Shown here: one piece after another, positions 43,651-54,431 of the stretch | Position numbering within the stretch: position 1 is the first letter of the stretch | Layout of the letters: every line of letters starts with the position of its first letter | DNA from: Sphingobacterium spiritivorum | GTDB taxonomy: Bacteria; Bacteroidota; Bacteroidia; Sphingobacteriales; Sphingobacteriaceae | DNA: 64,000 nucleotides | Direction of reading: 5' to 3' | Assembly (NCBI RefSeq): GCF_016724845.1 | Contig: NZ_CP068082.1 | Span: 2,046,001-2,110,000, forward strand | Program-made: the position numbers and the translations under genes | The notes under the pieces: model-generated | The model's database searches: none | What the model was told of the DNA's origin: nothing | The model's input: the letters and a program-made list of their open reading frames with translations, nothing else

Positions 43651-45384
43651 ATGAGTACTATTGACACAAATACACAGGCCAAAATCAATCAATGGCTGGG
43701 ATCTGAATATGATCAGGAAACAGTAGATCAGGTCCGGAGACTAATAGATCAAAATGAAGAAACAGAATTAATTGACAGTTTCTACCGGGATTTGGAGTTT
43801 GGTACAGGAGGCCTTCGGGGTATTATGGGCGTAGGATCTAACCGAATGAATAAATATACCATCGGAAAAGCCACACAAGGCCTGGCAAATTACCTCAAAA
43901 AACAATTCGCCGGTCAGGAGATCAAAGTGGCTGTATCATACGACAGTCGCAACAATTCACAATCCTTCGGCAGATTGGTAGCTGATGTGTTCGCTGCAAA
44001 CGGTATTAAAGTTTACCTGTTCTCCGAATTACGTCCGACACCGGTATTATCCTTTGCGATACGTCATTTTGGTTGTCAGAGTGGTGTTATGCTGACCGCA
44101 TCCCACAATCCTAAAGAATATAACGGATATAAAGCCTATTGGAATGACGGTTGCCAGCTCACAGCTCCGCATGATAAAAATGTGATTGATGAAGTCAATG
44201 CTATTGCTTCTGTCAATGACATCAAATTTGAAGCTATCGCAGAAAACATTATTCCTGTCGGAACCGAAATAGACGAGGCTTATATCAAAGCCAATGTGGC
44301 ACTCAGTATCAATTCTGAGATCGTAAAAGCACAAAAAGATCTGAAAATAGTCTTCTCTCCTATTCACGGGACAGGTATTACCATCGTTCCGCAGCTCCTC
44401 AGGGCATGGGGATTTGAAGATGTGATACTTGTGGAAGAACAGGCAACTCCAAATGGAAATTTTCCGACAGTAATTTACCCGAATCCGGAGGAAGAGGATG
44501 CTATGGCAATGGCCAAAGCTAAAGGAGAAGCTGTAGATGCAGATTTAGTACTGGCAACGGATCCGGATGCGGATCGCGTAGGTGTAGCCGTAAAAAATAA
44601 TGCAGGTAAATTTGAATTGCTCAACGGCAATCAGATAGGAAGTCTGTTGATTTATTATGTATTAAGTGCTAAAAAAGAACAGAATAAGCTATCAGAAACA
44701 GCCTACATTGTCAAAACGATAGTTACCACTAACCTTCAGGCCGATATTGCTACACATTTTGGTGTAAAGCACTATGAAACGCTTACAGGATTTAAATACA
44801 TTGGTGAGCTGATGACAAAGTTACTTGGAAAAGAGGAATATCTTGCCGGAGGAGAAGAAAGTTACGGATACCTGGTCGGCGATCTTGTCAGAGATAAAGA
44901 TGCTCCAAATGCCTGCGCTTTTCTTGCAGAAATGACTGCTTACTTTAAGAATAAGGGTAAATCAGTTTACGATGTACTCATGGACATCTATCAGGAATTC
45001 GGATGTTATCGTGAAAAACTGGTGTCACTGACTAAAAAGGGAAAAGCCGGAGCTGAAGAAATTGCAGCAATGATGGTAAGGCTTCGCGAAAATATGCCAA
45101 AGACATTGGGCAGTATTACTGTAAAAGAGGTCCGTGATTATCAGAACAGTGTTTCCATCCTATTAGCGACCGGAGAAAAGAAGGCGATCGATCTTCCTAA
45201 ATCCGATGTACTGCAGTTTATCACCGTAGACGGAGATGTAATCTCTGCACGCCCGTCTGGAACAGAACCTAAGATCAAGTTTTACTGTTCAGTAAAAGAA
45301 TCTCTAAACTCAGTTGCAGAATACCAAACGGTATCACAGCGCCTGGAGGATAAGGTTGAAAAAATGATGGCCGATATTATTTAA
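43651..45384 (+). CDS. Phosphohexomutase (phosphoglucomutase/phosphomannomutase family)
   Basis: The 577-residue enzyme interconverts sugar 1- and 6-phosphates. The catalytic phosphoserine loop is TASHNPKEYNGYK, the metal loop is DPDADRVGV, the sugar loop GGEESYGYL, and the C-terminal phosphate loop RPSGTEPKIKFY. The length is that of the bacterial phosphoglucomutase-2-like group, but the substrate cannot be read. The Nudix gene follows after 9 bp. Confidence 0.93.
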   Translation: MSTIDTNTQAKINQWLGSEYDQETVDQVRRLIDQNEETELIDSFYRDLEFGTGGLRGIMGVGSNRMNKYTIGKATQGLANYLKKQFAGQEIKVAVSYDSRNNSQSFGRLVADVFAANGIKVYLFSELRPTPVLSFAIRHFGCQSGVMLTASHNPKEYNGYKAYWNDGCQLTAPHDKNVIDEVNAIASVNDIKFEAIAENIIPVGTEIDEAYIKANVALSINSEIVKAQKDLKIVFSPIHGTGITIVPQLLRAWGFEDVILVEEQATPNGNFPTVIYPNPEEEDAMAMAKAKGEAVDADLVLATDPDADRVGVAVKNNAGKFELLNGNQIGSLLIYYVLSAKKEQNKLSETAYIVKTIVTTNLQADIATHFGVKHYETLTGFKYIGELMTKLLGKEEYLAGGEESYGYLVGDLVRDKDAPNACAFLAEMTAYFKNKGKSVYDVLMDIYQEFGCYREKLVSLTKKGKAGAEEIAAMMVRLRENMPKTLGSITVKEVRDYQNSVSILLATGEKKAIDLPKSDVLQFITVDGDVISARPSGTEPKIKFYCSVKESLNSVAEYQTVSQRLEDKVEKMMADII

Positions 45385-45393
45385 GCTGACAAG

Positions 45394-45936
45394 ATGGAAA
45401 AATGGAAATTACTTGCTTCGGAGTACATTATCAAGCGTCCCTGGGCCACACTCAGAGTAGACAAAATGGAGCTTCCGAACGGTAATATAAAAGAAGAATA
45501 CTATGTGCTGGAGTATCCGACATGGGTCAACATGATCGGCATTACTAAAGATCAAAAAATCCTGTTTGTACGTCAGTACCGTCATGGTGCAGATCAGATT
45601 ATGGTCGAATTGCCTGCCGGTGTTGTGGAAGAAGGAGAAGATCCCCGGGATGCAGCACGAAGAGAACTATTGGAGGAAACGGGATTTGCTTTCGAAGGAA
45701 TAGAAGAGATCTGTAAGCTCTACGCCAATCCGGCTACCAGTGGCAATCTCACCTACACGTACATCTTGCAAGGTGGCGTAAAAGTGCAGGAGCAGGAACT
45801 CGACAACTCAGAAGATATCGAAGTTGTGGAAATGACCATTGAAGAGGCTAAAACTTTTCTGTTTGAAAATAAATTAGGACAGGCCCTGCATACTGCAGCC
45901 CTGTTCTATGCCTTCCGTAAACTAGGCCTGCTTTAA
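45394..45936 (+). CDS. Nudix hydrolase (ADP-ribose pyrophosphatase-like)
   Basis: A 180-residue protein with the Nudix box G-x5-E-x7-RELLEETGF (in EEGEDPRDAARRELLEETGF), preceded by VRQYRHGADQIMVELPAGVV, which resembles ADP-ribose pyrophosphatases. It would hydrolyse nucleoside diphosphate sugars. Cotranscription with the upstream phosphohexomutase is likely. Confidence 0.88.
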   Translation: MEKWKLLASEYIIKRPWATLRVDKMELPNGNIKEEYYVLEYPTWVNMIGITKDQKILFVRQYRHGADQIMVELPAGVVEEGEDPRDAARRELLEETGFAFEGIEEICKLYANPATSGNLTYTYILQGGVKVQEQELDNSEDIEVVEMTIEEAKTFLFENKLGQALHTAALFYAFRKLGLL

Positions 45937-45950
45937 AGCAAGCCTGGTTT
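45924..45950 (+). terminator. Terminator overlapping the end of the Nudix gene
   Basis: AGGC-C-TGCTTT pairs with AAAGCA-A-GCCT, directly followed by a T-rich run. The stem includes the TAA stop codon. Confidence 0.65.
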
Positions 45951-46091
45951 TTATTACTTTTCAGAAACAATCTTTTGTATAAGCTCTGTTTGGAAGAAGC
46001 AAACACTGAATAAACCATCTCTTTACGAATGTTGTTATCTCTAAACATCATTTCACTTTAGAAGCCGTAGGCTTTTTTGTACCTTTGCCGC

Positions 46092-47402
46092 ATGGCGAGA
46101 GAAATTATTGAAACCAAGAGAAAAGCACTTCAAATAAATCTGAATCCCGATATTTACGGTACATTTGCCGAGATTGGAGGAGGACAGGAAGTCGCCCGAA
46201 ACTTCTTTGGTGCCGGAGCTGCTTCGGGCACTATTGCAAAAACCATTTCAGCATATGACATGGCCTTCAGTGATGCCATATACGGAGCTGAAGAGTCCGG
46301 CAGATACGTCAGCAGACCTCGCCTCAACAAAATGCTCCACCACGAATTTGAACTTTTAACAGAGCGCCTTCACGGAGAAAAATACGCTACCAAAAAGTTC
46401 TTCTCCTTTGCAAATACCGTTACTACCCTCAATTTTACAAAGACAAATGAACCCCATGGCTGGATTGGTATCCGTTTTCAGACGGTCACAAACGGCCCTA
46501 TTAATCAGATCATCATTCACACCCGGTTATTGGACAATGACAACCAGCAGCAGCAAAAAGTCTTGGGTACCATCGGTGTCAATCTGGTATATGCTGCATA
46601 TTATTATACCAACGATATCCAGTCCATGATTGAGTCTTTCGTAGATAATGTCTCCGCAGGATCTGTGGAAATAGATCTGGTAAAAGTAGAAGGTCCGGTT
46701 TTTGAACGTGTCAATGAACGTCTGATCAACCTTTATCTTGTGGCTAAGGGATTTTCAAAAGCAGCAATCTTCAAACCGGATGGTAAAGCGGCACAGAGCA
46801 AAGATTACCTGTATAAAAAAGATATCATCATTCTCCGTACGAAATACCGTCAGAAATCCCTTCCAAACTTTGACCTTTTCAATCTTGCAGTAGAGCAATT
46901 CAAACGCAATACAAATGCAAATCCGGAAAATGTGGTCGTTATGATTGAGGTTTTGATGGGAAATGTACTGGATGAAGATTCAAATATCTCCAATGAGGAT
47001 CTAAAATACTTCGCTGAACGTGCAGAATACCTCTGCTCAACAGGTAACAATATTCTGGTATCCAATTTCCGCAGAAACAATCACCTGGCAGAATATGTCA
47101 CGCAGTTCAAACCAGGGAATATCGGGATTGCTTCCAATATCTCCAACCTGAGAAATATCTTCAATTCGGATCAGTATAATAAAGATCATTATACAAACGA
47201 ATTACTGGGTTATATCAGTGGAATGTTTAGCAAAAATGTAAAGCTGTATGTCTATCCTTACATGGATAAAAATGAAAATATCATCACAACGGAGAATCTT
47301 AAAGTTTCGCCGGAAGCGAAGCCTCTGTTCGACTTTCTGATACAGAACAGATACATTATTGATATTGAGAATTACGATCCGAAATTTGTGAAAACAATAT
47401 AA
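46092..47402 (+). CDS. Conserved protein of unknown function (wide-spread family)
   Basis: A 436-residue protein starting MAREIIETKRKALQINLNPD, GTFAEIGGGQEVARNFFGAG. The family occurs in many phyla and is sometimes annotated as a TonB receptor or as nicotinate-nucleotide adenylyltransferase, but no signature of either is visible here. The ATG at 46092 is preferred, since TACCTTTG (46080-46087) just upstream is a perfect -7 box. The transcript may therefore be leaderless or nearly so. No partner gene is near. Confidence 0.7.
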   Translation: MAREIIETKRKALQINLNPDIYGTFAEIGGGQEVARNFFGAGAASGTIAKTISAYDMAFSDAIYGAEESGRYVSRPRLNKMLHHEFELLTERLHGEKYATKKFFSFANTVTTLNFTKTNEPHGWIGIRFQTVTNGPINQIIIHTRLLDNDNQQQQKVLGTIGVNLVYAAYYYTNDIQSMIESFVDNVSAGSVEIDLVKVEGPVFERVNERLINLYLVAKGFSKAAIFKPDGKAAQSKDYLYKKDIIILRTKYRQKSLPNFDLFNLAVEQFKRNTNANPENVVVMIEVLMGNVLDEDSNISNEDLKYFAERAEYLCSTGNNILVSNFRRNNHLAEYVTQFKPGNIGIASNISNLRNIFNSDQYNKDHYTNELLGYISGMFSKNVKLYVYPYMDKNENIITTENLKVSPEAKPLFDFLIQNRYIIDIENYDPKFVKTI

Positions 47403-47404
47403 AA

Positions 47405-47436
47405 AAATAAGGCCTTACGCAAGTAAGGCCTTATTT
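47405..47436. terminator. Bidirectional terminator
   Basis: A perfect 14-bp stem (AAATAAGGCCTTAC and its complement) around a GCAA tetraloop lies between two convergent genes. A-run and T-run on both sides suit termination in either direction. Confidence 0.92.
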
Positions 47437-47453
47437 GTATAAGGTGGAATCTT

Positions 47454-48284
47454 TTATAAAAACTTCTTATAAATAGCATACATAATCTTACGATCTTCAT
47501 CCGTAAGAGTAGCTGTAGTAATGTCTCTCTGGATATAGTGTGTCTTAAATGCCTTGATAGCAGCATCCGGATTTTTGATATCATATCCTATAATACGTAA
47601 AGCCATTACTGGATTGAAATCCACAGGCGGCGTTTCTAGGAAATCATCATACCAGTAACCGAATCCTTTGTCAGCCAATGCTTTCCATGGAAAACGGGTC
47701 GGATCATTCTTACGTGTAGGCGCCAGATCCATATGACCGATAAAATTAGCCTGTGGAATACCATACTTTGTTTTCAGATAAGTAAGCAGTTCGATCAGGC
47801 TATTGATCTGTGATTCAGTCCAGGGATCTGTAGTACCGTTATTGTCCAGCTCTATCCCTATAGATGAAGAATTGAGATCTGTATCATTTCCCCATTTTCC
47901 AATTCCGGCATGATGTGCCCGGTAATAATCATTGACCATCTGTACTACCTTACCGTCACGACCTACCACATAGTGTGAACTAACACCTGCTTTGGCAGAA
48001 TGAAATGTTTTAATGGTCTGATCCGTAGAATTCTGTGCGGTGTGATGGATGACAACATAGTTAGGCTTGCGGATACCAAAATTTATAGAAGCCACCCATT
48101 CCTTATCCTTTACCAGATACAATTTGGAAATAGCCTGATCTTTGGGAGGAACTTCTTTATATTGTTTGGCAAATTCTTTTGCTTTGTTTTTGTACACTTT
48201 CTCAGTTGCGGCATACTTTCCGCCTGAACAGGAGGCGATTACAAAAGAAGCCAGCATAATTCCCGTAGAAATTTTTATCTTCAT
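47454..48284 (-). CDS. N-acetylmuramoyl-L-alanine amidase, lipoprotein
   Basis: The 276-residue enzyme removes peptide stems from peptidoglycan. It has a lipoprotein signal (MKIKISTGIMLASFVIASCSG) and an Amidase_2 (AmiD-type) zinc site: His in VVIHHTAQ, His in YRAHHAG and GHMDLAP, with the acidic IGIELDNNG. A C-terminal segment (about 210-275) is a likely peptidoglycan-binding tail. It ends at the bidirectional terminator. Confidence 0.9.
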   Translation of the reverse strand: MKIKISTGIMLASFVIASCSGGKYAATEKVYKNKAKEFAKQYKEVPPKDQAISKLYLVKDKEWVASINFGIRKPNYVVIHHTAQNSTDQTIKTFHSAKAGVSSHYVVGRDGKVVQMVNDYYRAHHAGIGKWGNDTDLNSSSIGIELDNNGTTDPWTESQINSLIELLTYLKTKYGIPQANFIGHMDLAPTRKNDPTRFPWKALADKGFGYWYDDFLETPPVDFNPVMALRIIGYDIKNPDAAIKAFKTHYIQRDITTATLTDEDRKIMYAIYKKFL

Positions 48285-48431
48285 AAATCATTATTTTAAA
48301 CAAATATACAACCTGCAACCCAAATAAAAGACCGGACAAACCTCCTGGCACATAATTAGCATAGAAGCAACAGGTACTCTTATTAAACGGAAGAAAACAA
48401 TTAATAATACATTTATTACAACACTACAATT

Positions 48432-49124
48432 ATGAGCGAATTTTCATTACAATCATTCATTGCAAAAACAAGGCAGGATGATTCAGAACATGATTATTTT
48501 GAGTTGGAAAAAGCACAAATGCTGGAGATTAACCTGAATAATCAATCTGTGTGGACCAAAAACGGAAGTATGGTCGGATATGTCGGTACTATCAAATTTG
48601 AGCGGGAAGGCATGCTTTCCGGAGGTATTGGCAACTTCCTTAAGAAAACCCTTACCGGCGAAGGAGCCAAGCTTATGAAAGCTCAGGGTACAGGACGACT
48701 GTATGTGGCAGATTCGGGTAAAAAGGTACAGATCCTGCAACTCAATAATGAGTCTATCTGTGTAAATGGAAATGATATCCTTGCACACGATCAGAGTATC
48801 AAAAATGAAATTACAATGCTGAAAAGTATTGCGGGAATGCTTTCCGGAGGATTATTTCAGGTTCGGCTCACAGGTAGTGGATATGTTGCCATTACGACAC
48901 ACGGCGATCCGCTTACACTGATGGTAACTCCGGGCAATCCTGTGTTTACAGATCCGAATGCGACTGTAGCATGGGCAGGACACTTAAAACCCGAATTGAA
49001 AAGCAATGTATCATTCAAAAGTATTCTGGGTCGTGGAAGTGGTGAAGAATTTCAAATGATGTTTCAGGGAGAAGGCTGGGTACTGATCCAACCATATGAA
49101 GAAGTGTATTTTCAACAAAGCTAA
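48432..49124 (+). CDS. AIM24 family protein
   Basis: A 230-residue beta-rich protein. It matches the AIM24 (TrpB-like fold) pattern with KFEREGMLSGGIGNFLKKTL and GEGWVLIQPYEEV. Bacterial members are uncharacterised; yeast AIM24 belongs to mitochondrial biogenesis. It is flanked by terminators and appears monocistronic. Confidence 0.82.
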   Translation: MSEFSLQSFIAKTRQDDSEHDYFELEKAQMLEINLNNQSVWTKNGSMVGYVGTIKFEREGMLSGGIGNFLKKTLTGEGAKLMKAQGTGRLYVADSGKKVQILQLNNESICVNGNDILAHDQSIKNEITMLKSIAGMLSGGLFQVRLTGSGYVAITTHGDPLTLMVTPGNPVFTDPNATVAWAGHLKPELKSNVSFKSILGRGSGEEFQMMFQGEGWVLIQPYEEVYFQQS

Positions 49125-49126
49125 AT

Positions 49127-49155
49127 AAAAAGAGGGGCTGTTAGCCCCTCTTTTT
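49127..49155. terminator. Terminator after the AIM24 gene
   Basis: A 13-bp stem, AAAAAGAGGGGCT and its complement, with a 3-nt loop and T-run, between AIM24 and the convergent lipoprotein gene. It serves both directions. Confidence 0.9.
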
Positions 49156-49164
49156 ATCTATCTT

Positions 49165-49827
49165 TTATTTTAAAGCTGCATAATTCAGCTTATCCATTGC
49201 TTTCTGTAATTCAGCCAAAGAAAAATGCTGGCCTCTTAATTCAACATTATATCTGTCTTTTTCTAAAAAGCTTACCGAAGAAACAAAGTAATCTGCTGTT
49301 CCGTCATTTTCTTTGCTTTCTTCTGTCTTACCACGTTTTCCATTAAACTCGCCAGTCTTCTCTACACGGTTTCCGTTTTCACTTTCACTTTCCACCTGAT
49401 AACCGAGCACAAGCAAAGAAATAACTCCTGATCCAAGCTCTCCTGCACCATCCATTAATTTAACGGTGATTTCTTTACCCGCTTCATCTGAATATGTCGC
49501 GTTACCGGTAGCGATATTTCCATACATTTCACCATTCCCTACCGAAATACTGGTTCTCTTCAATCCTTCTAATGTTTCCGGAAAGAACGCTTTCAGTTCT
49601 TCATTAGATAACGGAGTCAGTCCTTTTAATTTTTTCTGTACCTCCTCCATTTTTGCCGCACCATCAGTTAGATTATTCAGATTTTTGACCCCTGAAACTA
49701 CGTCTGCGATACCTCCTTTTTCTTCTGTAGATGTATCACCGTCTTCACTTTTTTTATTTCCGCCACAGGCAGATAGTAAAACTGCAGACAAAGTAAGAGT
49801 TGAAATAATTTTGAAATAGCTTTTCAT
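49165..49827 (-). CDS. Putative lipoprotein of unknown function
   Basis: A 220-residue protein with the lipoprotein signal MKSYFKIISTLTLSAVLLSACGG and a Ser/Thr/Glu-rich linker. The rest contains alternating charged and hydrophobic segments (KLMDGAGELGSGVISLL). No known domain is recognised. Confidence 0.65.
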   Translation of the reverse strand: MKSYFKIISTLTLSAVLLSACGGNKKSEDGDTSTEEKGGIADVVSGVKNLNNLTDGAAKMEEVQKKLKGLTPLSNEELKAFFPETLEGLKRTSISVGNGEMYGNIATGNATYSDEAGKEITVKLMDGAGELGSGVISLLVLGYQVESESENGNRVEKTGEFNGKRGKTEESKENDGTADYFVSSVSFLEKDRYNVELRGQHFSLAELQKAMDKLNYAALK

Positions 49828-50057
49828 ATGTATAAAATTTGTTTTTTAAAGACCGACGGGCGGATTCTAAACTGTACTGATTCGTATTTGTGAGGCTTGT
49901 ACCACACAGATTTTCATATATAACTTATTTGTTTAACAAATATAAAAAATCCCGCCACATATACAATAATCTATTAAACAGCATTTTACTCATTCGAAAA
50001 ATTTGAAAGCATCTGTTATGCTAAGATATGTTTACTCCGGTAAAGCAATTAACAAAA

Positions 50058-50089
50058 AAAGAGGCATCACTTAAAAGTAATGCCTCTTT
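50058..50089 (-). terminator. Terminator downstream of gcvP
   Basis: AAAGAGGCAT pairs with ATGCCTCTTT around a 12-nt loop that itself can form ACTT-AAGT, followed on the minus strand by a T-run. It lies about 20 bp after the gcvP stop. Confidence 0.85.
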
Positions 50090-50108
50090 CTGTAGTATAA
50101 TGAAAGGC

Positions 50109-52982
50109 TTATGCCTCCATGTATTCTTCAATAGAAGGACATGAGCAAATCAGCGTACGGTCTCCCTGAGACTCATTTACACGACCTACAGATGGCCAGA
50201 ATTTATGTGCTTTCAGATAGTCTAACGGATATGCAGCAGTCTGACGGCTGTATGATCTTGTCCACTCATCTGCAGTCACGACAGCCGCTGTGTGTGGTGC
50301 ATGTTTCAGAACATTCTCTGTCTGATCAATCTCTCCCGATTCTATTGCCGCAATTTCCTGACGGATAGCGATCAATGCATCACAGAAACGATCTAATTCT
50401 GCTTTAGACTCAGACTCTGTAGGTTCAACCATCAGGGTACCCGCTACAGGGAAAGAAACTGTTGGCGCATGGAAACCATAATCCATCAATCGTTTAGCGA
50501 TATCAGCAACTTCCACTCCTACGTTCTTAAAGTTCCGGCAATCCAGGATCATTTCATGCGCACAGCGACCATTGATTCCGGAATATAATACCGGATAATG
50601 GTTTTCTAATCTGGATTTGATGTAGTTTGCATTCAGAATAGCTGTTTTAGTTGCATTTGTCAGACCATCTCCGCCCATCATAGCAATATACGCATGCGAA
50701 ATAACCAGAATAGATGCAGAACCAAAAGGAGCTGCTGAGACAGCATGAATCCCTTCTTCACCGGAAGTTTCTACTACTTCATGGTTAGGTAAGAACGGAA
50801 CCAGATGTTTAGCGACACCGATAGGCCCCATACCCGGACCACCACCACCATGCGGAATACAGAATGTTTTGTGCAGATTCAGGTGACATACGTCAGCTCC
50901 GATATGACCCGGACTTGTCAGGCCTACCTGTGCATTCATATTCGCACCATCCATATATACCTGACCTCCGTTTGCGTGGATGATCTCACATATCTCAATA
51001 ATAGATTCTTCGAATACACCGTGTGTAGATGGATAAGTAACCATCAATGAGTTCAGATTAGCCGCATGTTCCTCAGCTTTCGCTTTTAGATCAGCTACAT
51101 CTATATTACCGAAATCATCACATTTTACTACGACAACTTTCAATCCTGCCATTGATGCAGATGCAGGGTTGGTGCCATGTGCAGATGCAGGAATCAAGCA
51201 GATATTACGGTTATGATCACCACGGCTTTCGTGATAAGCGCGGATCACCATAAGACCGGCATATTCTCCCTGTGCTCCGGAGTTAGGTTGAAAACTCATT
51301 TTAGCAAATCCGGTGATCTCAGACAACCAGTCATTCAGTTCACCGATCAATTGCATATATCCCGAAGTCTGATCCAGCGGTGCAAACGGGTGAAGTCCGC
51401 CAAACTGTGCCCAGGTCACAGGAACCATTTCTGCTGTAGCATTCAGCTTCATGGTACATGATCCCAACGGAATCATAGAGTGACATAGAGAAAGATCCTT
51501 CGCCTCTAATGATTTGATATAGCGTAACATCTCATGCTCAGAGTGGTAACTATTGAAGATAGGGTGTGTCAGATAAGCACTCTGACGAACCAGTTCAGCC
51601 GGAATAGATGATGAAATCGCTTTCTCAGCAGCATCAAAATCAACATCACTCAGTGTCTTGCCGATTATTTTAGCAAATACTTTTGTGATGGTCTGAATAT
51701 CTTCAAAGGTAGTCGTTTCGTCTATAGAGATTTTTACTTCTGTACCATTGTAATTGAAGTTCATCTCATTATTCAGCGCTTCAGCTTTCAATGAACCGGC
51801 ATGTTCTCCAAGTTCGAAACGAACCGTGTCAAAATATGTTTTGTTCAATTGAGTATAACCCAGTGATTGAACAGCATGATCTAATAATTGTGCAAGATCG
51901 TTGATACGTCCTGCGATATTTTTAATCCCCTGTGGCCCGTGATATACCGCATAGAAAGAAGCCATAATAGCCAGTAATGCCTGTGCAGTACAGATATTAG
52001 AAGAAGCTTTATCACGACGGATATGTTGCTCACGGGTTTGCAGTGCCATACGAAGAGCGTAGTTACCGTTTGAATCAGAAGTAACGCCTATGATACGTCC
52101 CGGAATATTACGTTTGTAAGCATCTTTTGTAGCGAAGAAAGCCGCATGAGGACCTCCAAAACCCATTGGTACACCGAATCGCTGCGAGTTACCGACAACA
52201 ACATCAGCACCCCATTCTCCCGGAGGCGTCAGTAAGGCAAGACTCATCAGATCCGCTGCCACGCAGATTGTCATTCCTTTTGCATGAACGGCATCAGCGA
52301 ATGCTTTGTAATCAATGATAGATCCGTCACCCAGTGGGTACTGTAAGAAAACTGCAAAAACATCGTCTGTCAGATTAGATTCTGAAACAGATGCGATCTT
52401 CAATTCAATCCCAAAGGAGATTGCTCTTGTTTTCAATACATCAATCGTCTGCGGAAATGCTTTTTCTGAAACCAAAAAAGTGTTTGCTGCTTTATTCTTA
52501 CGCGCAGAATACAACATAAACATCGCCTCTGCAGCTGCTGTCGCCTCATCTAACAAAGATGCATTCGCAATTTCCAAACCTGTAAAGTCAGTAATAACGG
52601 TCTGGAAATTCAATAAGGCCTGCAGACGACCCTGAGCGATTTCCGCCTGATATGGCGTATACTGTGTATACCATCCCGGATTTTCGAATACATTTCTCTG
52701 GATAACTCCCGGAAGAATTACATCGTAATATCCCTGGCCAATATAGGATTTGAACACCTTATTTTTTTCGGCGATTTGCTTAGCTCTTTTCAAATAGGCA
52801 GTCTCACTCAATGCTGTAGGCAGGTTTAATGCTTTTTTAGCTCTGATTTGAGAAGGAACTGTCTGATCAATCAACTGATCAACAGCGTCAACACCTAAAG
52901 CTGACAACATCTCATTCACTTCAACCTGACTTGGACCGTTGTGACGACTTTCGAATTTTTCTTGAAAATGTATTTTACTCAT
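50109..52982 (-). CDS. gcvP: Glycine dehydrogenase (decarboxylating), P protein
   Basis: The P protein of the glycine cleavage system decarboxylates glycine and passes the aminomethyl group to the lipoyl H protein. The 957-residue form unites the two halves found separately in some bacteria. The PLP Lys is in [15 protein letters not shown] near residue 706, and the N-terminal half has a second, inactive copy. No gcvT or gcvH gene is adjacent. A -7-like box (TATCTTTG, about 53079-53086) precedes it; no glycine riboswitch is evident. Confidence 0.96.
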   Translation of the reverse strand: MSKIHFQEKFESRHNGPSQVEVNEMLSALGVDAVDQLIDQTVPSQIRAKKALNLPTALSETAYLKRAKQIAEKNKVFKSYIGQGYYDVILPGVIQRNVFENPGWYTQYTPYQAEIAQGRLQALLNFQTVITDFTGLEIANASLLDEATAAAEAMFMLYSARKNKAANTFLVSEKAFPQTIDVLKTRAISFGIELKIASVSESNLTDDVFAVFLQYPLGDGSIIDYKAFADAVHAKGMTICVAADLMSLALLTPPGEWGADVVVGNSQRFGVPMGFGGPHAAFFATKDAYKRNIPGRIIGVTSDSNGNYALRMALQTREQHIRRDKASSNICTAQALLAIMASFYAVYHGPQGIKNIAGRINDLAQLLDHAVQSLGYTQLNKTYFDTVRFELGEHAGSLKAEALNNEMNFNYNGTEVKISIDETTTFEDIQTITKVFAKIIGKTLSDVDFDAAEKAISSSIPAELVRQSAYLTHPIFNSYHSEHEMLRYIKSLEAKDLSLCHSMIPLGSCTMKLNATAEMVPVTWAQFGGLHPFAPLDQTSGYMQLIGELNDWLSEITGFAKMSFQPNSGAQGEYAGLMVIRAYHESRGDHNRNICLIPASAHGTNPASASMAGLKVVVVKCDDFGNIDVADLKAKAEEHAANLNSLMVTYPSTHGVFEESIIEICEIIHANGGQVYMDGANMNAQVGLTSPGHIGADVCHLNLHKTFCIPHGGGGPGMGPIGVAKHLVPFLPNHEVVETSGEEGIHAVSAAPFGSASILVISHAYIAMMGGDGLTNATKTAILNANYIKSRLENHYPVLYSGINGRCAHEMILDCRNFKNVGVEVADIAKRLMDYGFHAPTVSFPVAGTLMVEPTESESKAELDRFCDALIAIRQEIAAIESGEIDQTENVLKHAPHTAAVVTADEWTRSYSRQTAAYPLDYLKAHKFWPSVGRVNESQGDRTLICSCPSIEEYMEA

Positions 52983-53486
52983 GGATGTAAAAAGTTACCG
53001 CTTTTTGTTCAGTACCGACCCTCGGTTTATAGGGCTTTATTTCTTCACAAAACAGACGAATTTTGGATGTGCAAAGATACATATTTTCAAAGCCTAAAAA
53101 AAGTCATTTTTACCTTGTGACACACGAAGTATACTTACCCTGTAAAACAACCGTTTGCGCTATCATTTTAATAAAATAGATTACCCCGTTAAAGGCATAT
53201 GTAACACATCATTCTACTACCAGACAGGCTATTTTATAAATCAGCGAATCTGCCATGCAATATTTTTCCATTATGATAATTTCTGGCCCACAAAGTCTGT
53301 CCATATTAATATATTTATAATGAGGACAGGTTCCAATAGTCTCAGAACCCATTTCATAAACAACCAATAATCAGCTAAGAGACAACGGGTTTCACGTGGA
53401 AGAAATACCTTATGCACAAATCGGAAAACAAGAAGGCCCGCTCAGGTGTTCTACTTTATCACTACAGAGAGATGCAGACTAATACT
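52983..53486. other. Intergenic region with no supported gene
   Basis: About 500 bp, AT-rich. It contains a candidate gcvP -7 box near 53079 and nothing else convincing. Short open frames here (for example 53155-53370) lack family resemblance and a start context. Confidence 0.4.
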
Positions 53487-54431
53487 ATGAGACAAACTAC
53501 AGATACGATATTGATGATCCGTCCGGCATCTTTCAGAAAGAACGAACAGACCGCAACCAATAATTATTTCCAACATGCTATCCCGGGCTGGTCGGATGAG
53601 CATATCAATGCTTCTGCGCAACAAGAGTTCGATAACTTTGTCTCCTTATTAAAACAACACGAAATCAGGCTTATCGTCATACAGGATGACGGTCAATACG
53701 ATACTCCCGACAGCATCTTTCCGAATAACTGGATCTCTTTTCATGAAAACGGACAAATAGTACTGTACCCTATGTTTGCTGAAAATAGAAGAAATGAGCG
53801 TAAAATAGATATTTTCACTCCGCTGAAAGATGCGGGATTCTCTGTCACCGACAGCTGGGACCTTACATCTTCAGAAGCGCAACATCTGTTTTTGGAAGGA
53901 ACAGGAAGCCTTATTCTGGATCGGGTAAACCGAAAAGTATACTGCTCTCTGTCCCCCAGAGCCGATAGTGATCTTGTACACCGTTTCTGTCTGACCATGG
54001 ATTATACACCCGTTCTGTTTGAATCCTTTCAATCAGTTGGCGAACTTCGTAAAGCGATTTATCATACAAATGTGATGATGGCTGTCGGAGACCATTTTGC
54101 GGTACTCTGTGCAGATGCAATAGACAATAAATTGCAACGTCAGCTGGTAATTGACAGCCTTCATAAAGACAATAAAGAAATTGTATTTATTACGGAGGAG
54201 CAGGCAGGTAAATTTGCCGGAAACATTTTACAGGTACATGCTGTCTCCGGAGCTCCGTTTGTAGTGATGAGCAGCCAGGCATACGACTGTCTGCTCCCTA
54301 TACAGATAGATATGCTGTCCCAATATGGCACACTCCTGAAAAGCCCTCTCCACGTGATCGAAACCTGTGGCGGAGGAGGTGCGAGGTGCATGATGGCAGA
54401 AGTCTTTCTGCCGCAACAAACGATATCTTAA
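53487..54431 (+). CDS. ctlX: CtlX-like amidinotransferase/citrulline-utilization hydrolase
   Basis: The 314-residue protein belongs to the pentein/amidinotransferase superfamily. It resembles CtlX: MRQTTDTILMIRPASFRKNE start, PDSIFPNNW, HLFLEGTGSLIL and the catalytic Cys in GGGGARCMMAEVF at the end. Such enzymes act on arginine- or citrulline-like substrates. The start at 53487 fits other family starts; in-frame ATGs at 53472 and 53412 are alternatives. It converges on bshC with a 4-bp overlap of the stop codons. Confidence 0.82.
   Translation: MRQTTDTILMIRPASFRKNEQTATNNYFQHAIPGWSDEHINASAQQEFDNFVSLLKQHEIRLIVIQDDGQYDTPDSIFPNNWISFHENGQIVLYPMFAENRRNERKIDIFTPLKDAGFSVTDSWDLTSSEAQHLFLEGTGSLILDRVNRKVYCSLSPRADSDLVHRFCLTMDYTPVLFESFQSVGELRKAIYHTNVMMAVGDHFAVLCADAIDNKLQRQLVIDSLHKDNKEIVFITEEQAGKFAGNILQVHAVSGAPFVVMSSQAYDCLLPIQIDMLSQYGTLLKSPLHVIETCGGGGARCMMAEVFLPQQTIS

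Noticed and set aside
52983..53100. Glycine riboswitch before gcvP
   Set aside because: The leader is short and shows no tandem aptamer-like stems or conserved glycine-riboswitch blocks.
53155..53370. Small open frame upstream of ctlX
   Set aside because: No good start, no known domain, and unusual composition; probably chance.
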